NCBI GenBank assembly: GCA_963969365.1
Contig: OZ017753.1
Coordinates: forward strand, 1,860,001 to 1,924,000
Direction of reading: 5' to 3'
From: Asterochloris sp. CNOR1
Lineage: Eukaryota; Chlorophyta; Trebouxiophyceae; Trebouxiales; Trebouxiaceae
DNA: 64,000 nt
Positions within the stretch are counted from its first letter, which is position 1, and each line of letters opens with the position of its first letter. The position numbers and the translations under genes are program-made. This document shows positions 34,201-46,400 of this stretch, piece after piece. Below the pieces are notes generated by a model. The model saw only the letters and a list, made by a program, of their open reading frames with translations, was not told where the DNA came from and made no database searches.

Positions 34201-37200
34201 CCTGCAAGCCAGCAGGGTGCAGGTGGCTGACCTTGAGTCACATGTCAGCAGCCAGGCCATTGAGCAGCAGCAGGCAGCTGCTGCTTCTGCCCAACTGAAG
34301 CAGCTGAAAGCAGATCTGCAGGCCAGCTCCGCCCAGAATGCCAACCTCCGGGCGCAGCTTGAGAAGCAGGGAAAGGCTGCTACCCAACAGGCTGGCCAGC
34401 AACCCAGGTCTGTGGAGGAACCAGATGCTACTGCAGCAGCAGAGGGGTCCAGTCAGGCCACCCCTGGTGCTGGAGCTGACCAGGCCGCTTCAGGGCAGGT
34501 CCTGCACCCCACGCAGGGCTGCACACAGACTGGCAGCATAAAGCAGGCTGCTGCTGGCAGCAGCAGCAGCCCTCTGATGCCTGCCGGATCCCCGAGCTCA
34601 GTTGCCGAGCAGGCTGGTGCACAGTCTGTGGTGGCAGCTCTGAAGGAGAGCTTGTCGCACTACAAGGCTGCAGCGCAGATGGCGCATGAGAGGGTGAGCT
34701 GGACAACCACATGTGTGCACCGTGCCTCATTGGGCACCCTGGTCAAGGTGCTGACGTTGCCTTGGCCAGAGTGGGTGCCAGCCTGCTTGCTGGGCAGGCT
34801 GTGACCTCTAAATCGCCCTCTGGCCAAATGTGGTTGGGTCACCCAGCAGCAGTGCTGGGCAATCTGTGATGTGTTTGTGCACGCTGCTGCAGGTGCTGGA
34901 GCTGGAGGGGCAGCGTGCGGCAGCAGACAAGCAGTGGCAGGAGAGGCTGGCCAGCGAGCAGGCGAGCTCGCAGCAGCACCACCTCAGGGCTGGCAGGATG
35001 GAGGTGGGACTGCCAACCATGCTGACCAAGCACATGCCACACGCAGCTGCTGTTGGCCAAGATTCCATGCAAACCACCTCCCGCCATCATCAGGCACCAC
35101 CGCAGTAGGCTGTGCCCAGCAGGCATCTGGTGCGCGGGGACAGCCAAGGCCTGCCGGCAGCAGTTTGCGCCTGCCAGTGCCTGGTCGGCAAAGGGAGCAG
35201 GCTGTTCAATGCAGCTGGTGTGTGGGGACAGCTACCGCCCGCACTGACATACTCATGCGCCTAAGTAGTCTGCCACGCACTTCAGGCTGGTCACCTGCCA
35301 GTGGGGTGCCTTCTCCTCCCGGCTGTGTAAGTGACCCTCCGTGACCAGTAATGCATTTAATTGAGCATGGTGTCCAAAATGCTGCTCGTCTGCGCAGGCA
35401 GATCTGCATCGAGCCAGGCAGCGGCTGCACCAGGTAGAGCAGAGGTGGAGCGCAGGCGGCAGCTCGCCAGGAGCCATTACGGCAGCCTCGACACCCATGT
35501 CTGGAGCCAGCTGCCCAGTGCCAACGCCTCTGGCCAGCCCAGCCGCTGCTACGGCGGAGAAGCCATCCAGTGAGCTGGGTGACTGCACATTCCTGTGTTG
35601 CCTTCTGGCCTTTGCACAGCAATTCCATGTCAGCCTGCCACCTGGACAGCAGCTGCCCTCTGCACAGAAGTGCTGTGCAGCACTTCCAGAGTGGGCTGGT
35701 CTGCTTTGAGCACACTGTCATGGTCATGTTGACTGTTGCACGCTGTAAACATCCCTCACATCACTCTGGTGTGCATGGACTGCCTTGCGCACATTTTCAG
35801 GTTGTTTTTGGCATTCACAGCACTACCAGTCATCTTGTCGGAGCTATAGGGAAGCCTGGTGTACCCACTGACAGATGCAGGTTAAGTCAGCTGCCTGAGT
35901 GGCAATCGACGGCATGTCTGGGCAGTGTAGCAGTGTGAGCCTTTGCTGTTCAGCGATTGGTGACAAGTGGACGCCTCTCAGAATGGTTGCCACCTTCTGC
36001 ATCGAGGATTGGGTTTCTCAGCCTGCTGCTGTCTGCCGTTAAGGCGAAGCGCTATGTTTGTGCAGGTGGCACCCATGGGACTCCTATCCCAGAGGGGGAT
36101 CCAGCCTCAGCCTCATGTGTGGGGTTGCCTGGCCTGCGGCAGTCAAGCTCTGAGGGAGCAGGGGACTACCAGCTCCATCGCCAGGTGAACGCTGAGACGA
36201 AGGCACGCAAGTGAGTCCTCTCAAAAGGCCCTTTGCCTGCAACAATTCAAATACAATTTGCATCGGCGTTGCGGGCTACTGAGTGAGGAGCCTACCTGAT
36301 CCTGCTTCAGGCCTGCTGCCAGCTTCCCCAACCTTGAGTGTAGATCATGTTTCAAGAACTGCTGGCACATGCATATCTCATGGAGGTGCTGACAGGCACA
36401 AAGCCCCTGCCACTTGCCAATACTATGCTGCGGCCGGCTAAGTCTAGACTTGCAGCAGAGGTCCGCTGAACACACCCCTTTGCACCCTGCAGGCGGGCAG
36501 AGAGCTGCTCTGCAGCGCATGCAGCCTCCTCAGCGAAGCTGCATCTGGAGTGCATCGCTCTGACACGCAGCAACAAGCAGCTGAATGTCGACAATCAGGT
36601 GAGTCATAGCTTGGAGACAGCCACATAGAGGTGCCAGTCTTGCAAATGCCCCTGCTCAGCACACATCAATGGGCATGTGCCAAGCCCAATACTGCACAGA
36701 CGTCCTGGATGTCTCCTTCTGCCCCCTGCAGCTGTTGTGGATCAGCCACACGCTTAACCCAGCTGCCGGCAGGGGATGCCAGCTGAATTGGCTGTCAGTA
36801 TCAGGTTGGCTGTGGACTGCAGCCCAATCTGCCTGGGTTGTTGTCTGCAGAGGCTAGAGCTACAGCTTCTGGCTGCCAAGCGTACACTTGCAGCGGCAAC
36901 AGAGCAGCATGAAGTGGCACAGGTGGGCTCAGTTGCTGGCAATGTTGCAGACTTGAGATACAGTGGCACTAATGTTTTGACAAGCATGATCTTGATGTGT
37001 AGCTGCTCACTCAGCTGCAGCTGCCCAGTCCAATGTAGCACGCACCCATGGCCAAGTTCCTTCGTACACTTTAGTGATACACTGCTGGTCCCTCAGCGCA
37101 AGAGACATGATGCAGCACATGTCCCACACGACCGACAAGAATGTCATGCATTAGCCTAAAGTTCAGCAGGAGGGCTGAGACGACTGCCCACAAGACAGGT

Positions 37201-40025
37201 TGACAATGAGTCATATGGACTGCTGTGCACCCTACAGGTTGGGGACACTGCAAGCCGCCAGCTCCTTGACCTGCCTCAGATAGGAGGCTCAGCCAGGAAG
37301 GAGCCAAGGGGCAGCATGCAGCAGCGCTCAGGCAGCGCCACATCGTCACCGCACACATGCCCCCCTCATGCTCGCTCCCGCTCAGACGGCGACAGCCTGC
37401 ACAGCCTGCAGCTGGTCACGCCGTCTTCCAGTGACAGGGAGCGGCCAACCACGCCCAGCAGTAGCGCCAGCTCTGAGCAGGCCAGGCTGCATGGCAGCAA
37501 CGCGGGCAGCCATCAAGGGACAGCCCGGGTGTTGTGCCTCACTCCAGGTATGAAAGGGCTGTCAGGGCATGAGTTGAGCCTAGCCTGCCCTGAGCATGCC
37601 AGGCTGCATGGCAGCAGCCCTGGTAGCGCTCAGGGCAGCGACCCTGGCAACGCTAAGGGCTACCGCCCAGCTGCTGCGCCCCACTTGAGGTGAGGGAGCA
37701 AGTGGCAGCAGCAAATGGACATAAGAGCCCTCAGAATTGCTTTGGTGAAGGGAGGCTTCAGATAACGTATGCATTGGGACAGCCAGCTTTGAGCATGCCA
37801 GGTGTGCAGCTGCGCTTGGGGATCCGCTAGGTGCTGCCGCAGACTCCAGGTAAGGTCTGGTAGTGCATCAATCAATATGCAACAAGGCAGCAGTACCGGC
37901 AGCGCTCAAGGATGGCCTGGGTTCTGTACCTTGCTCCCAAAGGAGGGAGCTGGAGCACTGCCTGACAGCCAGTGTGGCAGCTGCGTGTGAACTGTACCTG
38001 CTTGTATGATGTACCTGTTTGTATGAAGGGTGCTGGGGGACCATTTGACACAGAAGGTGGCAACAGCGCCTGGCATGCCTGCAGACGCTCCAGGTGAGGG
38101 GTACTGAACCAGTGAGTCTGGCGTGCTCCAGGTGCAGGGTGATTGAGCTCTGGTCTGTGGATGCATGCCATGGCAGGCCTGAAGCTGCACTGCCTGCTGC
38201 TGATTGATCGATGAACGGTGCCTGTCGGTCATGCCAAAGCGCAAGCATGCTGCATGTATGGCTTCACCCACTTACACACCTTTCGCGTTGCAACTGTGTT
38301 CAGTCAGCACCATGAGAGGGAGGTTGTTAAGCCATGTGTGTCATTACCTCACATGTGCAGCTCTCTCATATGCAAGCCTCTTCCCCTGAAGATGAGACAG
38401 CAATGTCAGGGGCAGCAGCATCTGCATCCCAGGTTGATGCTGCCCAACTGCACACATGAATACTCATCAATCTGAGTATTGCAGCCACCACCCCTCCTCA
38501 CATACACAGCCACTGCCTATGTCAAGCAGAGGCTGGAGGAGGCACTAGCCTCAATGAACTGTGGCAGCTGGCTACCATCATTGTTCAGATCTTATATATG
38601 TGACTTATCCCCACAGGGACACCCTCTGCCTCCGCTGATGGAGCCGCACTACCAGTTGGAGGCAGCAGCACTGTTTCTAGTGTACTGATTGCTTTGTTTG
38701 CGTGGTCCTCAATCCTGCCTTGCACAGAGAGCCATTGCCCTGCAGATGGGGCAGCAGGGCCAGCCAAAGGCAGCCGCAATGAAGCTACTCAGGACCCTGA
38801 TGCTGGTGCCACCTCCCCACACACCAGCACAGCGAGTGCAGGCAGCATTCAGGGCAAAGGCGCTGCTGCACAGGGCAAAGATGGTCTGCCAAACGAGTTG
38901 AATATGCTGCAGTCACATTTGGCTGAGGTGCAAGGGGAGCTATGCACCTGCCGACAGGTCAGTGTAGCTGCTGTTTCACTCCGCCTGGTGGTTTGCTCGA
39001 GACCAGGAGCTGTACTGAAGGGCAAAACAAGCAGTGGGCCAGCCAGTCCTCATGCCTTGAGGTTCCACTGCCTCCCAATCTCCTGCAGGCAACAGACTCA
39101 GATGGGGCCCTAACAGGTGGTCGAGTCCTGCATGCTGAGCACCTGTGTGATGCCGGCCTGCCTTTCATACGGCTCACAAGCTGCTTTTCAGGCCAAGACT
39201 GTGCGCCTGTCCTTGCAGGAGCTGCACAGTCAGGGAGAGGCGGCTCAGGAACAGTGGCGGCGCCTCGAGCAACGGGTGAGCCTTCTCAACTCTCTGTGTC
39301 TGTGCTGATTGGTTCTGACTGACTTGCACGGGGCCTGCATGCAATGGGGCTCCTGCTTGCAAAGAGTAGGTGCCCTTCATGTAGGCACAAGGGCTCTGAT
39401 GAAGCCAGACTCCGCTGCATCTGCATGCATGTGCGGCCGTCACGACTCACCAGATGCTGGATGAAAGCCTGTACTCTCCTGCAGAGCTCAAAGCTGGAGG
39501 TCAAGCTAAGCAAGGCCCGGCAGCAGGCAGAGGCCAGAGCAGCTGAGGTTTCTGCAACCCAGATGGTCTCTGCGGGGTTGCAAAGCAAGCTGGAGGAGAT
39601 CGAGAAGAGCCAGCAGGCAGGCTTGCTCCACCCAGCAGCCTTGCTAGGGCAGCTGTTTAATGTGCACCTCCAGTCACGCCACGGCCCTACAGCCGAGCTG
39701 TGCCATGCTTGCAGTGCATCATGAGCATTGGCTGCCAAGCAGCACTTACGGAGCCCTGCTGTGCTCTTCAGGTTGCTTAATCGCCTGTGTGCAGGGCGCG
39801 GAGAAGCAGGTCACTAAGCTGAGGGTGCAGGTGGGTCAGATGACAGCTGAGCTGCAGGCTGCTGAGAGCCAGCTGCAGGCCTCCCATCAACAGCTGGCCA
39901 GCCTGCGACGCTTAAGATTCAGCCAACAGGGACAGCGCTCGTCATCTCATGTCTACAGTCAATTTCTCATCTCTGTACTGCTGGGCATAGCTGCAATCCT
40001 TGTTGTCAACTACCTGCATGCCTGA
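31214..40025 (+). CDS. Long tail-anchored coiled-coil protein (golgin-like layout)
   Basis: Exons were followed from ATG 31214 (MTDLTTEIAAPPQPGTRLPQ) to TGA 40025: 31214-31327, 31819-31935, 32440-32602, 32923-33210, 33481-34693, 34894-35002, 35399-35571, 36067-36210, 36493-36598, 36852-36924, 37239-37545, 38361-38431, 38617-38940, 39192-39277, 39486-39618, 39798-40025. The 1.2-kb exon at 33481 encodes about 400 residues of Gln/Ala/Glu heptads with repeated QQQAAAASA blocks. A Ser/Pro-rich low-complexity region follows (37.2-38.9 kb), then further coiled coil. The very C-terminus has a single hydrophobic helix, QFLISVLLGIAAILVVNYLHA, directly before the stop, the layout of tail-anchored golgins and some nuclear-envelope linkers. 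Membrane tethering is inferred from this layout; no specific family is claimed. Exons between 38.3 and 39.0 kb are the least certain. Confidence 0.75.
31714..31850 (+). repeat. Three tandem copies of an exon start, about 51-bp spacing
   Basis: The exon starting at 31819 (AARNKIARLED) is preceded by two copies at about 31716 (AAWNRVITSS) and 31768 (AARNKVASAA). Each follows a GCAG acceptor. All three can be read in one frame, so alternative acceptor choice could add or drop units. Confidence 0.8.
32128..32345 (+). repeat. Intronic tandem duplication, about 124 bp
   Basis: Two long segments beginning gtttgctgacctgcc, at 32128 and about 32252, match over roughly 95 bases (ccagagtc.tggctgggccct, ttctg.c.gctcca.ttgcc). 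They lie wholly within an intron of the tail-anchored coiled-coil gene, with no coding potential. Confidence 0.8.
33160..33328 (+). repeat. Decayed copy of exon end in tail-anchored coiled-coil gene
   Basis: The exon ending at 33210 closes with ELAQAQGALKAQLSKQ before gtcagc. In the next intron at 33277-33328, about 118 bases away, a copy reads ELVQGQWALKAQQSNK before gtaaac. Sequence and donor layout are both preserved. Confidence 0.8.
37478..38095 (+). repeat. Multi-copy decayed exon end in Ser-rich region
   Basis: The segment SEQARLHGSNAGSHQGT at the end of the 37239 exon recurs downstream as PEHARLHGSSPGSAQGS (about 37586), and more diverged versions end at about 37852 and 38094. Each finishes in a CCAG or TGAG followed by a GT donor. 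At least three relatives of one exon end follow each other. Confidence 0.65.
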
Positions 40026-40456
40026 GTCCAGCCTGTCCGTGACTCTGGAAACGTATTATCTTGGAATGTCCAGACATTTAGAGCAGTCTGCCCTTGTGTG
40101 CCCACCAGGAGCTCACTAGTTCCCCTCGCATGAGCGCAAATCATGTGTCTTGGCAGCCTGCTGCAGTGGCGCAGCAACAGCAGGAAAAAATATAGTGTGA
40201 GCCCCAGACAAGTTCTGCATGCATGTGATCTAGATTAACTTCAGACCAGGCCAGCCTGAGCATAGGACACAGCATTTATCTTGCATGCTGCAAGTGCCCA
40301 ATGCACAACTGCATGGCCACTATGCGCCAACTTTAGAAGCTTGTAGAGTGTTATTCAGAATGAAATGTGACCTGTTCACTGATGCACATAGCATACAGGA
40401 CTTCCTATTGCTAAGGTCTGACAAAGAATGTCAGCAGATGTTCGAAAGCAAGTGAT
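40026..40456. other. Convergent intergenic region
   Basis: This lies between two tail-to-tail genes and should hold both 3' UTRs. It contains a short A-run (aaaaaatata near 40186), but no TGTAA was seen on either strand and no other element was recognised. Confidence 0.3.
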
Positions 40457-43400
40457 TCAGTTCACTCTTAATCTGTCAAACTGGGACTGCGCAGCATCTG
40501 CTCCTTTCTGTGCAGCTTCCTGCGCCTGCTTGGGCCCAGCATTATTTGCTTGGTCCTTCCCAAAGCAGGAAGTCAGGCTGCGCGAGTGCTTTTCTTCCAG
40601 TAACACCTTGCTCAATTCGTCCCAGGAGACCATGCCGTGCACCTTGTTATCTCGCGTGCGCACATTAACAGTCTTTTCGTCCTCCTCCTTTTTCCCAACC
40701 ACCTGCACAGCCAGGCATGGAACTGAGAAAGAGAGACAGGCAGCCTCAGACGTGCTACTGCACAAGGTGTGCTGAACCTGTTACTCCAGCTGGTTTGGGT
40801 CCCTGGCTGCACCCAGCAGCTCCGGGGCATGCCAGTGCGGTCTCTCAGACCGCTGTAGGTGGCCTGGCCAGTGACAGCCACATGTCAGCAGCCAGCTCGC
40901 TGGCTGCATGCCAGCTTGGTGGCATCACTGATGACAGTTGGCACGCTGCATGCTCTACACCTGGGCCAAGCTGACTGACCAGGCAGGCTCCATTAGGCTT
41001 AGTTTGCACCAGACCCACCCTGAATACAATGCAAGCAACACAACAGACTGTCCAGCTCATCGCAGCTTTCACAATCCTGCCACCGCCAAAGTTGCTGAAT
41101 CACACTGCACATATGAGCCAACCAACATCCCTTATGAGAAGAGCAACATCCCTCACAACACACGAACTCAAAACACTGCTGCAGCTCTCCTAGACTTGAT
41201 AGGCTCCATACTACACAACACAAACCCAGCTCTAAACCAGCTTGCAGCAGCGGTTGAGCTCCCCGCAGCCTTCACGACACCTACACCACACTGCACGCGC
41301 GCTGCAGGCTTACCAGGATGTAGTTGTACTGCGCGAGCTGAGCTTCCCGGACCTTCTTCTCCATCTTCCTGTCTGACACGTCCACATCCACATACAGCCG
41401 CTTCTGCCGCAGGTATGCCTTCACTTTTTCAGCATAGGAGCTGAAGGTGCCTGTGACAGGTACAATCATGACCTGCAGCAGTCACAGCAGCAGGTGGCTC
41501 AACAGAGGACAGCTGCTTTGCGGGCAGACGATGGCACAGCTTCATGCAGTGGCAGAATGAGACTGACAGGAGGGTCCAGCAGGGTTGCCCACCAGAGCCT
41601 GCTGTGCAACGCACAGCTTGGTGGTACAGCAAGCAGGTCCAGCAACTCAAAGCATCACAGACTTCTGTAGAGGCAGCATCAGCTGGCTGCCCCGGCTGGC
41701 TGGCTGCTCCAGCTGGCTGGCTGCTCCATGCCCAGGTGTCATTGCCAGAGCTCAGAGCTGCTTGATGCAGGGAAAGGGAGTCAGCTGCTGGGTAATCTGA
41801 GGCCACTACAGGGCTTCAGACCGGGCACAAAGGAAACACGTCTAAAGGGCACGAGCTGGTGCTGGCACCACAGCTTGCTTTGCAGGGAGTAGCGTGCAGC
41901 TGGCTGCGGTCCTGGGAGATAGGCTGCAGTATCCAGCTGGCTGCCCACATCCTCAGAGGCGATGCCAGGTATGGAGGACTGCACCTGGCGGGGGTTGAGC
42001 CAGAAGGGCCACTTTGCGGCGAAGTGCTCCGTCAGGATGGCGAACATGCGCTCCACAGAGCCCAGGATGGCTCTATGGATCATGACAGGTTTTTCATACT
42101 TCTGCGCCTCCGTCTGATAGGACAGATCAAACCTGCGCGGGCAAGGGTATTGATTGGGTATGGCGGCATCAAGTACGTTCGATGCAGTGATGCAGTCAGG
42201 TGGCACAGGCCAGAACTGCAAAGGCAGGTTGAGGGAGGGAAAGCGCACTCAGGACACACCTGCGTGATTGTTCAGAGATGTGCCACCTGCGCAGGAGGGT
42301 GTGCAGGCAGCAAAAGGGCATCAGACACACCTGGCTAGGCATGGCAGTGCGGCACTCAGCACTCCCTCCTCAGAGGTGAGCATGCTGATGACGTCCAGCA
42401 GGCATGCACACCGGCCTCACCTGATGGGTAGCTGGAAGTCAAGCTGAATGGTGGCACACTGGAATTTGCGCCGGAGGGCATCAAAGACGGTGATGTCAAT
42501 CTTGGGGCCGTAAAAGGCACCATCCGCAGGGTTCAGCTGCAGGTCACAGGTGTCATGTTGCTGTTGGCCCCGCACATGGTTGAGCTGTGGGCAAGGCTAG
42601 GACCGGCAGGTTCCGGCAGAGCGGCTCACACCCTCTGACCACGTTCTAAAGGCCCTCAAACTTCTGTCCACTTCAGACAACCACCGCATTCCCCGTCCTT
42701 CACCAATGTGAACCAAAGCTCTGGGCTGCAGCTTCAACCCCAATGCCACAGCAGGCTGGCCGCCCCCACAGAACCTGCACACATGTCAAGCAGAGCACAT
42801 TGCAAAGCCTTCTGACCGTACTGAACCCTCCAATCACTGATCCTAGGGAAAGCCATTCTGGAATGCCAGCGGTGATATTGGAGCCCCTTGCACAGCCTTG
42901 TCAATTTCCGAGGCCACAGGCCCCGGCGAGCCCCCTGGCCACAGCCCCTGGCTGAGGCATCTGGCGAGGGCGCTCCTCAGCGCCCCTGCAGCCTTCCCCT
43001 CCAGCCTCACCTGCACCTCCAGTCCTGTCTTGTCCAGGCGCTCTAAGAACACCCCTCCAGATCTGACGTAGTCCCCACTGACAGTCGGGAGTCCGTAAAC
43101 TCCCACTGCAACCCTGTCTTGTCCAATTTGTGGACTTCATTTCTTGGTTCCATGGCCTCTGTGAGGACCCAAACAGGTCCCCAGCTGACTGCAACAAGGT
43201 GCCCACCTCCCACTCCAGCCCAGTCTCGTCCATGGCCTCGGTGAGCGCCCCCTCAGCCGAGTCCCACAGCGCCTCATCCCCCAGGCGCTTCTCCGGCCGC
43301 GTGGACAGCGCCATCTTGTAGGACAGCCCAAAGGTGGTGTACACCTCGTCCAGCATGCGCAGGCACGTCTTCAGCTCTGCCTTGATCTGGTCAGGCCTGC

Positions 43401-46400
43401 AGACGCGCAGAAAGCACCGGCTCACACATCTGCCCTGCAGCAGGCAGGTCTCAAGCTCTCCCTTGGATCTGGTCACACCTGGAACACCACTGCAGGAGTG
43501 GGCAGGTGTTCAGCTCCGCCTTGATCTGGTCAGGCGCAGAGTGCAAAGCGCACTGGACCTGGGATGGTCTGGCTGTATTTCTGTGTCTTGCTGCAACTGG
43601 AGGCAGGGCTCCCCATTGAGTGGTCCCCATTGAGTGGGTCAGGCAAGCACGCAGTCCACTGACAAGCTGCTCATGCCTGCCTTTGTCCCAGGTCTCATAC
43701 AAGAACAGCCCAGGAGTGCACAGGAAGTAAGTCTGCCCCTACAGAAACTCCGAAAGGTGTTGGCACGTACAGCAGACGGCCTGTGTTAGGCGGACACCCC
43801 TGAAACACCCTCTTCCCCACATGCCAGCGATGTGGGCGATGTTGTATTGGAATGGGCAAGCGCATGGCATGACGTCATGATTGCTATGGGAAGGCAGCTC
43901 AGGTTGCATACAGCCTCTGACAAGACTTGTACACAGTAACACAGCCTCCGGCAAACCTGTTGGCACTCCTTCCAAGGTGGGATGTCACCTTGCTGGGGAG
44001 CAGCACATGCAAGCCCTGTGCAGCTTCGAAATGGCAAGACACAGCAAAGCTTGCCCTGGCCCCAGCCCACCTGCAGAAAACGTGGGCATCGTCCTGCTGG
44101 AAGCGGCGCACACGCGTCAGCCCCTGCAGGGCCCCGCTGTACTCATTGCGGTGCAGGACGCCAAAATCCGCAAAGCGCAAAGGGAGCTCTCGGTAGCTGC
44201 GTGCGCGATTGGCAAACATGAGGCAGTGCCCTGCAGCGGTGCATGCAAACAGTTGGCGCTGAGCAGGCTCCGCGCTCAGCTGTTGAGCATGAGGCAGGGC
44301 CCTACAGGAAGTGGAAAAGGGGTGGCAGAGTGCTGCACAAAACATTTCATGGAGGGAGCAGATTGGTGGTGGCAGCTGCAGCAAAGCAACGTCCCGTTGA
44401 GCTGAAGGATGTGCAGAACTCTCAGCTGGACCGCCACTTTTTGCGCGTCCTGTTACTAGATATGCAGCAGCGGCTTGGTATCATGCACCACAGTGCTCAA
44501 CCACATGCTCAGCAGGCATAAGTGTTCTTGTGCAGTGCAGTCTCAGACCAAAGCATTGGCCAGATGCTCCTCAATCCTGCCCGGCCGGTGCATGGCACCT
44601 CACTCCACCAGAGCACCTTAACAGCCCAGCTTACAGGCGGCTTGCGCACCTGAGCAGCTTGCAGGCCATACAGGCAGTTCGAGAGCTTGCTCTCCCCACC
44701 CCCAGGTGAGGCTCACCTGGACAGTTCATGGGCTTCAGGCCAAACTCCTGCTTCTCCACATCAATGCAGAACATGTTCTCCTTGTAGTGGGCTGCGTGGC
44801 CGGAGGTCTTCCAGAGGTCAAAGTTGTACATGTTGGGGCTGACCACCTCCTCATACTCATACTCCCAGTACTTCTCGCGGATGTACTGCAAGCACACAGA
44901 TGGCGGATAATGGCCAACAGCTGTGGACTGTTGCTGCAGGGTGCAGATGTGGAGGTGACGGGCAGGCGGGGCGGGCACCCAGGGGGCCTTGCCAGGGGCA
45001 GCCCCTGTCTCTGCAGCGGACTGTGTGGGGCTCCCTGCCGATGGGTTGAGCAGGCACCGCAGAGCCTGCACAGATGGCCCCAGGCAGCATAGGGGGTGCA
45101 GTGCATTGATGAAGGCCTGCACACAGCACTAAGCTGAATGCCAGCTGCCAGCAAAAGCGTGCTGCACTCCACAGACAGCGCAGCCAAGGCCCACCCGCCC
45201 AACCCTTGCGCCCAATACCTGAGGTCCCCTCCCCTCCCGGCCCAGGGCGCCCACATCCACTGGGGAATAGCCAGCAACGCAGGACCTGGTGGCAGCCTGA
45301 GGCAGCACCTGCAATCCCACCTCCTTCCGGCCCCACAAGACCAATGCACATATGCCCACACCAGGCATTCATGTCCATGAGCTGGTGGTGCAGGTGCTGT
45401 GGGTCTCCCAGGACCAGCCAGCCTCAGGTCGCCCTGGACAGAGCCCTACCGCTCCTGTCCCTGCTGTGCGGCAGTCAAACCCATGACCAGATGCTTGTGG
45501 CCGGCCTCAAGTCCCTGACTGCTGCCCTGAAGCCACCCTGGCTGCATTCAGCCTGGTAGGACCCACAGACCAGTCTGCATGTCCACCACTCACGTCCATG
45601 AGCTGGTTGTAGATGCGGGCGCCGTGGGGCATGAAGAAGCAGCTCCCAGGGGACAGCGGGTGCATCATGAACAGGTCATGCTGCGTGCCCAGGAGGCGAT
45701 GGTCACGCTTCTTTGCCTCCTCCATCCGTGTCTGGTACTCCTTCAGGGCCTTCTTGTCGGGGAAGGTGATGCCGTACACACGCTGCAAGGCATGAGGGCA
45801 TGAGAGGTTGCCTCTGAGCAAAGCTGCAGTCTCAGAGTCCTTCGGTGCCTCCTTGTTCAGGACAGAGATGCCGTGCACATGCTGCGGAGCAGGGCAGAGA
45901 AGCATGCCTCAGAAGCCGGCCAGGATGTTCTGGGACACAGGTGGCGCGTCCAGTACCTGCAGGCAGGTGCAGGAGGCGGGACTGGTCTGGGTGACATGGC
46001 AATGCAGGGGTCAGGAAGATGATACTCAGCGCAGCAGCTGTTCTTGCCAGCTGTGGTCCGACAATTGCAGAGCTGACATGCAGGCCATGTCAGCTTTGTT
46101 TAAGAGAAAGGTAGTGCCATACATGCTGGAGGGCGGGACCAGATCATTCTCTGCAGCTTTCTCTAAGAGTGCTTGAGAAGGCAGGTGCAGTCTGCCTTGC
46201 ATCATGGGACACCAAGGGGAGCCAGGAACGCCACATGTCGCAGCCTGCTCAGCAGGCATGTGCACCCTCCACCTGTGGAAGAGGGACCCACTGCAGGCGG
46301 GTCATACTCTCTGCAAGCTGTGCCATTGCATGTGAGGTCACCAGCAGTGCAGCAAGGCCAAAAGCACTGCCACGTGCCGTGGTGACATTCAAGTGTCTCA

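Noticed and set aside
33365-34804. Reading the whole 479-codon open frame as one exon
   Set aside because: A good CAG acceptor at 33480 and a GTGAGC donor at 34693 delimit the coiled-coil exon; the flanks have different composition.
37478-38095. Spaced repeats as a CRISPR array or satellite
   Set aside because: Units are diverged, unevenly spaced and start or end at splice sites of a coding gene; they match the exon, not each other's spacers.
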